Shown: positions 22,901 through 34,595, counted from the first letter of the stretch. The stretch is 64,000 nt of DNA from Ulota crispa (GCA_963920765.1 OY987248.1:18758539-18822538); one strand, 5' to 3'. Made by a program: numbers and translations. Notes: generated by a model not told the origin, from the sequence alone.

Positions 22901-24641
22901 AACATCGGTGTCAGATTAAGAAGGGTATTTCCATAGGTTTAGAAATTGACATATTTTGGTGTAAGTGTCGCACACTTGGAGCCTGAAAGGAAAAAATGGC
23001 TTGGCAAGCAGAAAAGTGCCCATTTAATCGAAATTGCGCTTGTGAGTTCAACAAACTAGACAAAGGACAAAACTTTGTACCAAAAGCAGAGTTTTGGTTA
23101 TTAATTCCACACAGTTAATTGAATCGTGAAGTTGGGAATTGGCATCTACGTTGTAAACCCAAAGGTAGATTGCTGATGGCTTACACTTGTCGCGTCCATC
23201 AGGATTGGTTGGAGCGTGCGAAGTGGCAGCAATGAATCCCAGAGTGCCTGCGGTGACGACGCCGGAGATACCCGAGAGGTTGAAAGTGTGGCCAGAGTGC
23301 TGCAAACACTACCTACTGTAAGCAAAAAAAATCGGAACTCAAAAAGTTTAAAAACTCCATAAAAAAATGCAAGATCTAGAATGAGAGTAGCCGGTTCCTT
23401 ACCTTGTCGAAGAAATGAGAGATGGGCCGTGCAAGTTCGTCGCGACATGTGTTCACCAACACAAATGTGTTATCTCTGTTTCAGCAAATGTTGCCATTAG
23501 CACTAGCTCTACAAGGGCCTGATACCATGTCTTATACAAAGCCGCCGTGATACTTACAGAGCTCAACTTAGTTACCTGTTCTTACACTTGGTTACTTTAT
23601 TTAGAGTTTGAACGGAAATGGAGTTGTTCACTATCTCGTAATTTTAGATTGTATATAAAATTCATACACGCTCGTGCTCCCAAAGTGCTCTTTTTACAGC
23701 TCTATAGCGAACTTCCAATGCACGCAGTCCTCACGTATGTTGAAATGCTTAAAGAGACGCAGATAGTAATCTCTAAATAATCCTAAAATAGAGATATTTT
23801 CTCATTTGCTCCTACGGAATTCCATCACAGATGGGACTTTCAGTTAGTGAGATTGTTAAAGGTTATATTTCATAGATTTAGGGCCAAAATTCAGTTCTTT
23901 CATACATAAAAGTAGCTCAAAATGAGGAGAAACAATGTTACAGTAACGCTCATGTACGTTTCAACATCTGTAATGTCACATCCTTAGTTTCACCAAAAGA
24001 ACCCGGAAGTAAGTTACCCGAAGAACACAACTCAAAACTTACAGCGTACTCTCTCTGATACTCTCTTAATGATTACAAATAGTGGAATGTGATAAGGAAT
24101 TTTGAAAGTGTGAGAAGGATTAAGACCAGGTTCTGGATTCCTAATTTCTAAGGGCGTTAGGTGGTGACAGTAGGTGGTGACATTATAGAGGAATGGATGT
24201 CGTATATAAGGAGTTTGATATTTATAAAGTCACACAGGAAAAACCATTGCAGAGCAGCTATGGATACAAACTTCAGTAACTGCTAACACTTAAAACCACG
24301 GAATGATCAACACTCCGAATTCTGTGCTTGTCATCAACCTCAGTAGTGATCCCAACTATGATTTTCAACTTTAGCTCAAGTGGCTAAAAATACTGCTAAA
24401 AAGTCAAGATTTTCAAATTCAACACTGTGCTCACAAGTTTTTTAGCTGCATGATTTTTTTTGTAGCAATCCTGCAAAATTTAGCCAAAGATAGCTGAGCC
24501 TCACCTCTTGAATCCAAGTCCCTCTAGAGTGTCACGTGCGGCCTCGAAGTAACTGTCCTGCACTAACGCCGTGTCGAAGTACTTGGAGACTGTCTCCATG
24601 GCCTGGGGTGAAGCTTGACGTGCGTAGGCAATCTCTGCCAT
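19916..24641 (-). CDS. LCIB-like protein, theta-type carbonic anhydrase family
   Basis: Exons on the minus strand: 24641-24505, 23475-23403, 23299-23187, 22894-22816, 22075-21914, 21490-21440, 20762-20615, 19989-19916 (837 nt, 278 aa). Family signatures: CRDELARP (residues 56-63), HAPTNPDGRD, VFIGATHTAVDQN, and VSNACGAIEVL. By comparison with LCIB structures, Cys56, His128 and Cys151 would bind zinc and the Arg/Asp after Cys56 form the catalytic dyad. LCIB proteins work in inorganic-carbon handling in algae; activity here is unproven. Oddity: canonical splicing joins exon 3 to exon 4 one base short, and a GGGG run (22047-22050) in exon 5 has one base too many. The frame stays open, but about 35 residues between, including His128, are read out of frame. 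Compared with algal LCIB it is short, with no evident transit peptide. Confidence 0.8.
20114..20472. mobile_element. Tourist-like element in intron 7 of the LCIB-like gene
   Basis: Termini GAGCATCCGCAC and complement, with TTA on both sides (20111-20113, 20473-20475). The first 120 bp match the element entering the window end at 63885. Confidence 0.8.
21630..21857 (+). mobile_element. Miniature element (D family, copy 1), intron 5 of the LCIB-like gene
   Basis: Left end GGAATGCTATATCATGAGC; right end resembles the complement of GACAATGCTATTTTGTGAGC. Interior blocks AACTTGCTGTTTTTTTT and GATTTTGAGCTCAAAATTGG-like sequence are shared with three other copies. Confidence 0.72.
22191..22441 (+). 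mobile_element. Miniature element (D family, copy 2), intron 4 of the LCIB-like gene
   Basis: Same termini and interior as copy 1. Preceded by TGTGTGATG (22181-22189), a 9-mer that recurs before and after copy 3. Confidence 0.72.
22463..22654 (+). mobile_element. Miniature element (D family, copy 3), intron 4 of the LCIB-like gene
   Basis: Shorter copy in tandem with copy 2. TGTGTGATG lies at 22454-22462 and at 22656-22664, consistent with a 9-bp target duplication. Confidence 0.72.
24342..24503 (+). repeat. Dispersed repeat (E family, copy 2) at a splice donor
   Basis: Matches 10262-10430. It runs to within a few bases of the exon 1 donor (24503-24504) of the LCIB-like gene. Confidence 0.6.
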
Positions 24642-25241
24642 CGCTACCACTCCTCTGAAACAAAATTCCTCCCAATTCCCATGTCAAGATCACAATTTTC
24701 ATCACTTTGAAAATTGGTCAGAATCCAAGCAGGCTCTAACAGAACTCATCAAAACTCCCATCGAGACATGTGCTTGTTCAAGTTTGAGCTTTTCATCCCA
24801 TTGCAATTCCTCAAAAGTGTGCAACAGAGGCTGTATAACCAACCTTGGAATCTACGGTAGTTATTGATCAATCTAAATCAACACCTGTAAGCCAAATATA
24901 TGCAGTAATTCTTACGAAGTATGAGCACTTGGAAATATCGAAGCTTTGGGATGCTACAACACCTGGATCTTGTACAGCAATTGCTAGACTGCAACGAAGT
25001 CAGTCAAGCTATGGACATCGATGCTGGTGTCTGAGTGAGATCTCAGGATGAACCAGTCTTTATAGCAACCGACTGGGTCCCTGTAATTGTATAAAACAAT
25101 CTCCTGAGGTTAAATCTCCAGTCCAATGATGAGGCTGGATTATTGTTCTTTGGGAATATTGCCAGGCGATTTTGAGTGTACTTTGTAGGAGGGAAAGTGT
25201 TTATGAGTGTTTTTGAGCAAGGTTGTGGGAGAACAGGTAGT
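24642..25241 (-). other. 5' region of the LCIB-like gene
   Basis: The coding exon with ATG at 24641 is preceded by a good acceptor (TTTGTTTCAG at about 24657-24666). A matching donor, CTTC-GTAAG, occurs near 24917. An upstream exon is therefore likely; its frame carries stops, so I read it as 5' UTR. Confidence 0.4.
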
Positions 25242-25420
25242 CAGTGTATTGTCAGCCGGTGGAAATTGTTAAAAATCCAGTTGAAAATTCAAAGCACCGG
25301 CTAGAAAACCAGTTAAGTTTTCAAAAAGTGGAATTATCCAGTGCAAGTTTGTGAAATTACCGGTTGAAAATGGAAAATGCCGGTTTTCAGCAGGTAAAGC
25401 TAAATTTTTTCCTGAAGGCT
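25242..25420 (-). repeat. Dispersed repeat (F family, copy 2)
   Basis: Reverse orientation relative to 12440 and 50030. Edge TAGTCAGTGTATTGTCAGCC; interior GAAAATGCCGGTTTTCAGC. Confidence 0.6.
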
Positions 25421-27242
25421 TATTTTTTTGAGAAAAGAGAATCCTCTGCTCTGATTTTTAAGAGATGAATAGTTTGGGGTGAATAAGTGTCCAGATACAT
25501 TGTGTGTAACGTAGGGCCATTTGTATGGGTTTCATAGAAATTCGTATTCAAGCTACATACGGTGCACCTCGTTTTCCAGGTGCTGCAGGATTCACTGGAC
25601 ATATTTGTTTCCTCTTTTCTTGGAAGTCTTGAAATGGAAGGGAGAGAGGAATAACGGTGGGTTTCACACTTGTGAGTTCGTCCAATGCAATTCCCAGTGG
25701 GGCATTGTTTTGGTGTTGGTAAGGTAGGAGGCTCAAGAACCGGGCATCTACGGGCTGAAACTGAATTTTGGGGAGGTGAAACTTCTTGAAAAAGTAAATT
25801 TTCCTTGAAAGACAAGAGGAATTGACATCTAATCCAACTTATTTCAAAATTTTTGAAACTTTATGAAATCAGATATGAATTTTGAAGTGGAAAGGTCATA
25901 GGGCTCTAAAATAATGCACCTTCTTAAATGTACATTGTTTGTACATTACTGAAAACTCTGAAAAATAACATGTACGTATTGGATACATTTCAGAAAGTGC
26001 ACAGTTTTAGTGCCTGCATGGTTTATGAGCTGACTGACTTAGTTTTTGACAGATTTTTGCTGTCCTAAGTCCATTGGCTCAAAAACGGAGGGATTAGTCA
26101 CCATTGATTAAAAATTTGTCAAATTTGTCGCTAGTCTAGCAATATTTTGCCAGAAAAATGCTCTAATTCCCACTATCTAACGTTCTTTTTTGGGATCTAT
26201 TGCATGGGTAGTCACTTCTTTGGCAAATTTTACATTACTCATTTTCAACCGGTTTTTTTAGAGTATGCATTGGACATTCTCTCTGTCTTGTACTATAATT
26301 AGAAACTTTCTAATTTAGTTGATTTTTATTCAATTGATTGTGATTTTAGTTGGTATTTTTTTACATTTTATTCATCTGACTTTCTATTGTATTTTGGATC
26401 TCCTTACACATTGGTTACATCTCTCCTAGAATAAAACTTCAATGAAGAATGGGAATTTGTGAAGTAGAAATAATAGTCAATAAGAGCACTTCTCCATGGA
26501 GAAGATAGGACTTCCATTTTTTGGGCAGTGGAGAATGGAGGATGAGTTTACCTAAATAATGGTGATGTGGTAAGAAAGCAAGCTACATTTACATACTCAA
26601 TCAAACCAATTGAGATCTCCAACTATAAGGAGAGTGAAAGCAAGAAGTGCAAGATAAAAAAGAGATACGCACTGATAAAAACTTCATGTGAGAAAACTTC
26701 TTCACACCCGTTTGTCTCCTTTAAAGGTGAAGAATTTTTTCTCAATCTTTGCAAAATGAAGCCTCCACAAATCTAGGAGAGAGTACCATGTTCCCATTCT
26801 TTAAAGATTGAGAATGAGGCAAAGAAGGTATGACTGCTCCTACTGCCAAAACTCAAATTTTCACGTCACGGTTTGAGAGGCTAAAATCAGGTGCCACCTA
26901 TGGAAAAAAAAAATCTCCTTTTCTTTCGATCTAACCTTAAAGTAAAAACCGTCTAATAACACAAAGTCGTTATTTGTTTTATTTTGTTGACGACATAAAT
27001 AAAGAATTTTAGTAGGAATTTGAAGCTATAACTACTAGTAGAGGACGAATTCGTGACTTTGTTTGTAACCATGCTCTTAGTTGTTTTGGACATGAATATT
27101 GGTACAAATCAGGATTTACTGCAATTGTTGAGAACACACGTTCTTTTAGATAGTTTTTACCAATTGTTTACATGGTTGTCACATGGTCGTCGTATTAGGC
27201 ACAAGACCGCTTGCCCATCCGTCCATTTTGCTTGTCCAATTA
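25421..27242. other. AT-rich intergenic sequence
   Basis: A 131-codon frame on the minus strand (25420-25815) shows no domain. Nothing else recognised. Confidence 0.4.
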
Positions 27243-27565
27243 GGGCATCTCCACTGGTCCTGGCTCTTTCAAAGTTTTTCATCTATTTTGGCAAAGTCTC
27301 AAGCCCCTTGATTTCCCATTTGATCTCCACCCATGTTCTTTGAAAAGGTAATTTTACACTCCAACACACCCCATAAATAAGCAGTTGACCACTTATTAAA
27401 GAAAGTAGAGTATAAAGCTCATTAAATTTGGGGGTGAATAGTGAATGAATAGCTTGAAGAGTGTCTTGCTAGACTTGCTAAAACAAAATGTTTGAAAGTG
27501 TTTTGAGTGAGGTCTCAACACTTTTCATCCACTTTGAGCAAGTCTGAGCCATCGGCGGAATGGGC
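27243..27565 (+). mobile_element. Tourist-like element
   Basis: Starts GGGCATCTCCACTGG after TTA; ends near CATCGGCGGAATGGGC followed by TTG, so the duplication is imperfect. Homologous in reverse to 12037-12318. Confidence 0.65.
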
Positions 27566-27911
27566 TTGCTTGACGTTAAATTAGTGTTTGTTGATTTATT
27601 AAATGGGCAACCAAGACACGTCCAAATTTGATTGCGGACACAAGCACCAGTTTTGACCTTTGTGCAAACTACACAAAGCATAATATGGTCGCTTTTGCCC
27701 ACAAGTTTGCACTTTTGCAGCAAAGTGTTACTTCAAGCAAAATTTGGCTATTGGACAGCACAAGGAGACTCACAAAACAGACTTCATTGACGGATATATC
27801 TGTCCTCTCTTGTTTTTTTGGGACAATTTAGGATTTTTGACCTAAAAAGGGATCAATGAAATTATCCATGTTTTGACTTCATGTTGACAACAATGGGTGT
27901 CACTAGCATGT

Positions 27912-27978
27912 ACAAAGTATTACTATGAAAGAATTGATGTATTTTCAGGCCATCAAAAGCCTAATGCTTCCGTATTGC
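27912..27978 (+). pseudogene. Captured splice-acceptor and exon 8 fragment of the ASCC1-like gene
   Basis: About 65 bp match 41916-41981 closely, spanning the end of intron 7, the acceptor and the first 30 or so bases of exon 8 (shared GTATTTTCAGGCCATCAAAA and GCTTCCGTATT). Similarity stops abruptly at both sides. It lies just past the stop codon of the transporter gene, so may be in its 3' UTR. Mechanism of capture unknown. Confidence 0.75.
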
Positions 27979-28014
27979 TGGTTCGCCCTTCAAACTAAGA
28001 ATGGAATCCAAGTT

Positions 28015-31000
28015 CTAATTAGGATGGGAGGAACATGTGAGCAGGATCTGCAGTACCGTGGCTGCGTGAGGGACGACCAGAGGAAGTGCACAATCTATAG
28101 AGTTATCCACGAGCGCAGTTGTTGTAGTTATGTCGACAGATTTGACTGTTTCGAGGGACGTGCTATTAACCAAGTCAACTAGAGAAGTAGCGGATGCAGC
28201 AGCCATGGCCATATGATCCATGGCGGTCTGTGCAGCTTGCTCCAGGAGTTTGGCGATGTCCTCTGCCTCCTCAATGGCTTGCACGATGTCGGAGCCCAAG
28301 GTTGTGATGGCAGACTCCAGCATCCCTGTGGCGATGTCCTGCCACTGGTCAACCAGTGCAGCAGGAGTGCCCATGCCAGGGAGTTGCAAGGAGGCGTTGC
28401 TGACCACGTTTGCTGCGTGCTGCAGTGTCACGGAGGTGGCGATGGCGCCTGGTGCTGCCGAATGGAGCGAGCCCGACGGGGCTGGTGGAGTGCTCGTGAG
28501 CAAAGTCGACATGACCAAACTTTTCACGAACAAAAGCTTCAACTTAGCTTCCACCAGGAGTTGCTTGGCTTGCGCGGCGTAGTAGGGAAACTTGAGTTGC
28601 GAGGTGATGATTGCACCTTGCACATGATCGGCCACGGGCTTTGATGGCTGATGTTTTTGAGCTTGAGGATCTGATGGTACAGCAGGACTACAACCTGAGG
28701 CTTCTATTGGTGGTTGAGGTTGAGTTCTGGTGGCCGCGTTTTGTCGTGGTCTAGGTAGAGCACTAGTGTCATCTTGCTTGCTGACCAACTGTGCAAATAA
28801 GCTCGCCACGAGGATCACCAATCCTCCAACAATTGCCGAGTCATCGAGAGTGTCGCCTCGCAAAGAGAAGGACAGGAACGCTCCCCAGATGGGGATGGTC
28901 GTGTTGACCATCGTTGCAGTAGAAGCCTGAACTGAACGGAGGCCATGGATTTCTAGCCAGCTGCACAGTCCTGAGCATACAAGACCCGTGTAGATGAGAG
29001 GACCCCAAGGCAGAGACTGCAACTGGCTCACGTACTCCGTGATGGTTGTGTTTCCGTGAAGGACTCGAGAAAGCTCCCACACCAAACTGAGGGCGGCAAC
29101 GGTGCCGCACTGGATGGCTGACAAATCGAAAGCCTTGAAGCTCTTGCTGTGCGCTTCGGATCGGAAGATGTGGAGGGCATAGACAGCAGACGCGGCCAAG
29201 CCCCAGACGTCTCCCACTTGAGGTAGGGATATGCCCTTCCACCCCAGCCCTTCCTCCTCCAAAACTCCCATCCCTGCACTTGTTGTAAACCAAAATCATT
29301 GATAACTCTCTAAACCATGGCTGCCAGCGAAAAATACAGGTTATGAAATACATAAAAACAAAACAAAAGAAGAAATAGAACGGAACATAATGCATAAAGA
29401 ACAGTGAATGATCACAATGTATTAGATGACTATTCTTTTAAAATTCCTGCAGGGCATGATAAGGAGAGCGACTCCTGACCCAAGATGACTACTCTAATAC
29501 GTTCCAATGGCTGAACAAGAATAGTGTATCAAAACGTCTACGCCTGTTGTACATTCTAATAACTGCCCATTATTTTAGTAAACTTTGCTCCAAAGGTTTG
29601 AAACTCCGTGATTTTGAAAGAGCAGGGAGTGCGAGTAAGTACGTTACAGATCGACAATGACAAGCTATTGAGTTGGTTGTACCTGATAGTGCCACGAGAG
29701 ATGCAATTCGTGTGATGTTGCGAACAGAATTTCGGCCTGCACATAATTCCATGATGGGAACAAATATCACCTGCCATTCATTTCAGACAACCACGAAGTA
29801 TCAGATCAGATCGTGTATAATTTCGTTGCAATATGGATGCATCGGCAAATAAACAAGGGCTCATGAATGGACGATGTGAAATCAATCGCCGGCAGATTAT
29901 GGGGTGCGTAGTAGTACTTACTGTGAAAGCAAACAGAAGCGGCGCATCGCTGGAAGCCCCGCCATCGCCACAAGTTTCAAGGACCGCCGCAGCAAACAGC
30001 AGCCCTCCCAGCTCAGTGCCGGCTCTCAGAAGTGCGGGGTTTTTGTTTCGACCTAATAAGACATGGCGTAGCGCTGGAAGGAAGACCAGCAGAGCGGATG
30101 AATATCGCACAAGGCTGCTGAGGCTGGCTGGCAGCCCCGGAGTCGCGTCGGTTGCGAACTTAGCCGCTACAGTGCTGGAGCCATAAAGGGCGGCGAGCAC
30201 ATTGAGCAGCATCAGGCCTCTTGTTCTCCTCCTTCCCAGTTTCTTTGCCCACAGCTTTGGTAAGAAACTCTGTTGTGCATCGTCCGACGTTTCATCTCTG
30301 ATTGCTGAAGCTCTCTCCGAGTCAAAATTCTTCTGAGAAAATGGTCACGCAGCTCTTAGTCATACGTTTACATACAATTGCTTCTACAAATCGCCGCAAC
30401 GTAACACATTATCATTTTCATGAATAATCACTGACCATTTTAATGCTATTTTGATGAGAGATGGACCGTGTGGATGCAGTGACGACCAAGTCATGATCGG
30501 AACCGAAGTTGGCACAACGAATTTGCTGAGTTCAGGGAGCATGCTTACCGGCAATGGCGCTCCCCCTGGCAATGAATCAGCAGAGATGGTGCTGTCGATC
30601 TGGGGATTGCATTCTTGCATTCGTGCAGCGAGTTCTTTCAAGGTACCGGTCTGACTCTGCATGTGCAGCCTCCACGCGTCCTCCCAACAATGTTCATTCT
30701 CGGATCCACTCTCGCTTGCTTCGATCAACGAGTCGCCGCTTTTCAATTTGCGCCTCAATACCAGATCCGAGTAGGGAATCACATGCAGCCTTTCAACAGT
30801 CGCTCCATCGGCCACGGATCTACTCTTTGAACTCTCTTGATTTGTCGACGGATCTGCTGCGGGCCTTCGTCCGTTGAGGCTCAAGCTCCTCACGTAAGCT
30901 AACGAAGCGCTGCCTTTCCTGCTTCCAAAGCTGGTATGCGATGCCTGCACTGAACTTGTGAGGTGGATCCTCCGATCGCCATCGCCATTGTTGTGACGAG

Positions 31001-31085
31001 GTTGAAGGCGGCGGGACCCAACGAACTCGGTACTGCACAGCCGATCGGTGGCTCCACAGCGTAACGAGGGTCTCCACGTGAGCAT
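28015..31085 (-). CDS. EamA/DMT-family membrane transporter with long terminal extensions
   Basis: Exons on the minus strand: 31085-30432, 30332-29922, 29770-29683, 29273-28015; GT-AG introns, phases agree, 803 aa. Residues 1-218 are a soluble, Arg/Ser-rich N-terminal region that may begin with a plastid transit peptide. The first EamA repeat starts at MLLNVLAALYG (about 259) and includes the SLVRYSSALLVFLPALR helix and the VIFVPIME helix; the second starts at GDVWGLAASAVYALHIF (about 405) and ends near residue 550. Together they give about ten membrane segments, as in drug/metabolite transporters. Residues about 551-803 form an unusual hydrophilic, Pro- and Ala-rich tail with predicted amphipathic helices that I cannot assign. 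Substrate unknown. Start chosen as the most upstream ATG of the open frame. Confidence 0.85.
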
Positions 31086-32874
31086 TCTCTACTGACACAG
31101 CTTCTCAATCACGGAACTTCGGTTTCAAGTTCTTCCCCAAGTTTGGTTTCAGTAGAAAACTGAGTTCTTCGTTTCTAACGTAACACCGAACGTGAACCTC
31201 GCAGCAGATCCAAGCTCCGGCTTCTATTGAAACAGTACTGCTGCTGCCGGAGCGAGACCTAATTCTATGGCGGCGATATACCACGACCTATCTCAGGATC
31301 CTGGTGATGCAGCCGTAACAGCTCAAAATCCACTCAATACCGTCCATAAGCTTCCTAGACCCAAGTGTGTACATTCAGGCTGCAATAGACGACTCAGGTC
31401 CACAAGCTCAAGAAGATCGCAGATCGGTTAACGTCTCTCAAAGAGAATTGTGTAAAATATCATCACCTCTGTTGCACATGTTCTGCTTGCACGCTGAAAC
31501 TCGAAGTTCGCAGCAGTTAATTCGATCGATCACAGACCCCAATGCGCTGCTGTGGAGGCTTTTTATGCCACTGACTGGCGCAGCTGGTGGGCGTTGAGAA
31601 TCGAAGCGCGTGGTAGCAATAGAAAGTGACCTAGTTTTATAAGGAATTCTAAATTTATAAGGCTTGCATGAGAAGCAAAAGTGATATGAGAGGCGGAGCT
31701 GAAGGGCGTGGGGTGCAATGCGCAGTCCTAGTGTAGTGAATTCCAAGTGGCGGCTGTGTGACAAGAAGCGGCTGCGCATGAAGCAGCCGCAGGAAATGTT
31801 TCTAAATCCTAGATTTTGACCTTTTCGTGGACACAGCATTAGAGGCGCCATCTTGAACTGGGCTAGATACTAGAAAGTGGAGAAAAAAGGAGAACCTCAC
31901 TCGGACAGGGCCACGTGACGTTGCTCGCCTCGCCTGCCATTGTTTTGTTCCCACACGTGAGCCTTGCTGTCCAAACTTCCAATTTTTTCACCAAAAGCAG
32001 GGGTGGCCAAATTTTCTGCTTTCACGACCAATATGTGGCATTTTTACTGGTCGAGGAGGCTCCCATGTGTAGATTTTGATCACGAGGGGTTGTTTTGGGA
32101 GCTCCGTCACGAGGTAGATACCAACCATGACCGCAGTCACATGCACAATCGGTGGGCTTGGTGGGAGCCGTAGAGTAGACTGTCTGCTTCTTTCTGAGAC
32201 GAAATATTTTTGCTGGTTCCCCGAGCTTCCGTGCTTTGCTTTTTTCTCTTTGCTCTTTAGTATCTGGTTGATGTCTTCTGGGGACCCACGCCTGCTAAAT
32301 GGACGGAGCTGGGAAGAGGAAGGCTCACTTGTTTCTCGACTTGTCAACGTCATCCTCTCGTGTTGCTGTACTTCACCACAAAATGCAACCAAGTCACTGT
32401 AGACGGCGAAGAATTCTTGCTATTTTCGTCTGTGGACTAGAGTGAATTCGAAATCCGTTCGTTCACGAGTGAGCACAAATACCACCTCACGTCTCCTTTA
32501 CATCAAAGTCTCCCATCTAGTCAGTACATGGACAGTAAATCTACATCACTAGAGGTGCAACGGTATCTTTTAAAATAGTGTTTTCATAACCTCAGTTACT
32601 ATACAAAAGTTGGTTTTAGTGGCACTTCTAAACCACAAAACGACCACCACACCTGCCTTCACAGGGCTCTTCCCAAACACCGATTGCACAATTGTAAACA
32701 GCAACCCGCAACCGCATCTAGTATACATATGTCACCACATAAATTTTGGATCCACTTCCTCCACGTCTTGGAAAACGAAAACAACAACAACACGGTTCTA
32801 CATCAAAAAAAACGAGAGAAGCTTTCAATGAGGCATCAAACAATTAGCATCATAACATAAGATTACATACCAAG
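31086..32874. other. Upstream region of the transporter gene
   Basis: GC-richer to about 32.4 kb, then AT-rich. Frames of 137 and 134 codons on the minus strand (31438-31851, 31988-32392) have no domain I recognise and no supporting splice structure. Confidence 0.4.
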
Positions 32875-33010
32875 AGCATTTCCACCAATAGTACCTAACA
32901 CGATTTTCATAATTTGCTCAAGCTGCTAAAAACACTATTAAATGAGCTGAAAACTCAACTTTCACAATAGATTTCAAAATTTTGGTAGTTGTTAAAGCTA
33001 TCTACTAAAG
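32875..33010 (+). repeat. Dispersed repeat (E family, copy 3)
   Basis: Shares CGATTTTCATAATTTGCTCAAGC and GCTAAAAACACTATTAA-type blocks with 10262 and 24342. Diverged copy. Confidence 0.45.
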
Positions 33011-33344
33011 GTTTTACTAAAGCTAGTTGCGTTTGAGAATAGTAATTGCCTCTCTTCTTGAGAATGTGGAGAAGACAAGGTTGCTTCCCTGAAATGCCTA
33101 GAGCCCCAATCACGAGAGCAACATATTTATGCAGGTCCTCATGAACCAATACTAGAGTGGACAGGTGTGTTTGGAGGCAGAGCAGGTTCAGAGTGAGACT
33201 ATAAAGATGAAAAGTATCTAGAAGTCAAGTGAAAAAAGGACCCTTCCAGCATTGGTATGTGATGGATGTCACAAAAAATCTCTTGTAAGATCCATGGCAA
33301 AGTCTAAATATGGTCACAATGATCATACAAAAAATCTCCATAAT

Positions 33345-34121
33345 TCACCATGACCTATCTGACTGAGTCCAAGTTTGGATGCGCGACAAGTGTGGAAGAC
33401 ATTCATTAGGAGAAAATTGTGATAAAACAAGTGAGGGTGTACCGGCGAATAAGATTTTGTAGGAGCTTCTTTGTGCATCTACAATCATGTGGCTAATGAC
33501 CGGAGCTCTAATGCCAACACTCACATAAGGAAGCTCCTTCCACTTGTTGGTCATGGGGTTGCAAACAAGGATCCCTCACCCATCCAAAGCCCCAAAGCAA
33601 CGCAATCTTCCATCAGCTACCCCAAAGCAAAGCAGTCCTCCATCAACTACCAACAAGTTCCAACTAGAGTGTCTAGCATGCGATGGAAATTACAATTCCG
33701 GCATGGTAATCCATTTCCGCTCTGCAAGGTTGTATGAAGACCATGGCACCGCTAGAGAACCTCTCCCTTTCCATCCCACTCGAGGAGCATAGAATGGTCC
33801 CCACGCTCCACAAGATAAGAGGCACATCTCTTGGAACTGCAAATAGTGGATCAAAGCATTCCATCTCTTGCAAACCGCACGCATTTGGAAGACATCTGGT
33901 AAGGGAAGAAACGCCAAGGCCCATTCCAAAATGTCTTTGGGCAGCAACCTCCATGGCAACGACTCCTCTTGCTCCTCATATCTGAATAATTTGGATACCA
34001 TCTTTGGAGCATCACCACCATGTGGACCTAACCCTAATCCTGGACCACAGTTGTAGTGCACATTGCATAAGAACATGGAAAAACCGAAACTCAGAAGCTT
34101 TATATTAAATCTAGCAACCAC
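33345..34121 (-). pseudogene. F-box (kelch-like) protein pseudogene
   Basis: One reading frame encodes an F-box near residues 55-100 (LPKDILEWALAFLPLPDVFQ, then AVCKRWNALIH), followed by the aromatic spacer and the WITMPEL stretch typical of plant F-box/kelch proteins, then DGGLLCFG and NPMTNKWKELP. The frame is broken by TAA (33690-33692) and TGA (33576-33578), both in phase with the rest, so this is a nonsense-inactivated copy rather than a spliced gene. Between the stops, a 30-bp unit is tandemly duplicated (encoding VDGGLLCFGV then ADGRLRCFGA). The kelch region is short of full length. F-box proteins serve as substrate adaptors of SCF ubiquitin ligases. A truncated 143-aa F-box product could still be translated. 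Confidence 0.75.
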
Positions 34122-34595
34122 AGAAAAAGCCTAATTGTTGCACTTATATAACAAAGACTTAGAAGTCTTCTCCACTCTCATCACTCATTATTAATACACT
34201 CTTCAATTTATTCTTAGAATCCGTCATTGTGTGTTCATATCTGATTGGACAACTTCCACATAAAATGTATGAACATATGTGTAGTAATCAATCAGTTTGT
34301 CCCCCTTGAGGCAGTATCATTAGGGAAGATGGTTTGAAAACCTACCAGCCTAACTTTACCTATTTCAGATGTTATCAATAGCTGTCCTCACACCAAAGTA
34401 CATCACATTGCAACTTCAAGACCGGTAATCTAATATGTTTCCAAACTTGACTCGCCCCTAGAAACAAAGCTTGTTAAATGCATTCTATCTCTTAATGTAT
34501 ACTAGCAAGTGACTACGAATCTCATAGAGGACTGATTTCCAGATTGTTCGTTGTTCTGGTAAGGTCATTGTTTCATTATTACCCCTCGAGACACA
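34122..34595. other. Intergenic sequence
   Basis: AT-rich, nothing recognised. Confidence 0.4.

Noticed and set aside
28213-28644. Plus-strand frames opposite the transporter tail
   Set aside because: They lie antisense to the minus-strand exon that splices in phase with the EamA domains.
31438-32392. Two minus-strand frames upstream of the transporter
   Set aside because: No family resemblance, no splice links to the transporter, and their composition does not separate them from flanking DNA.
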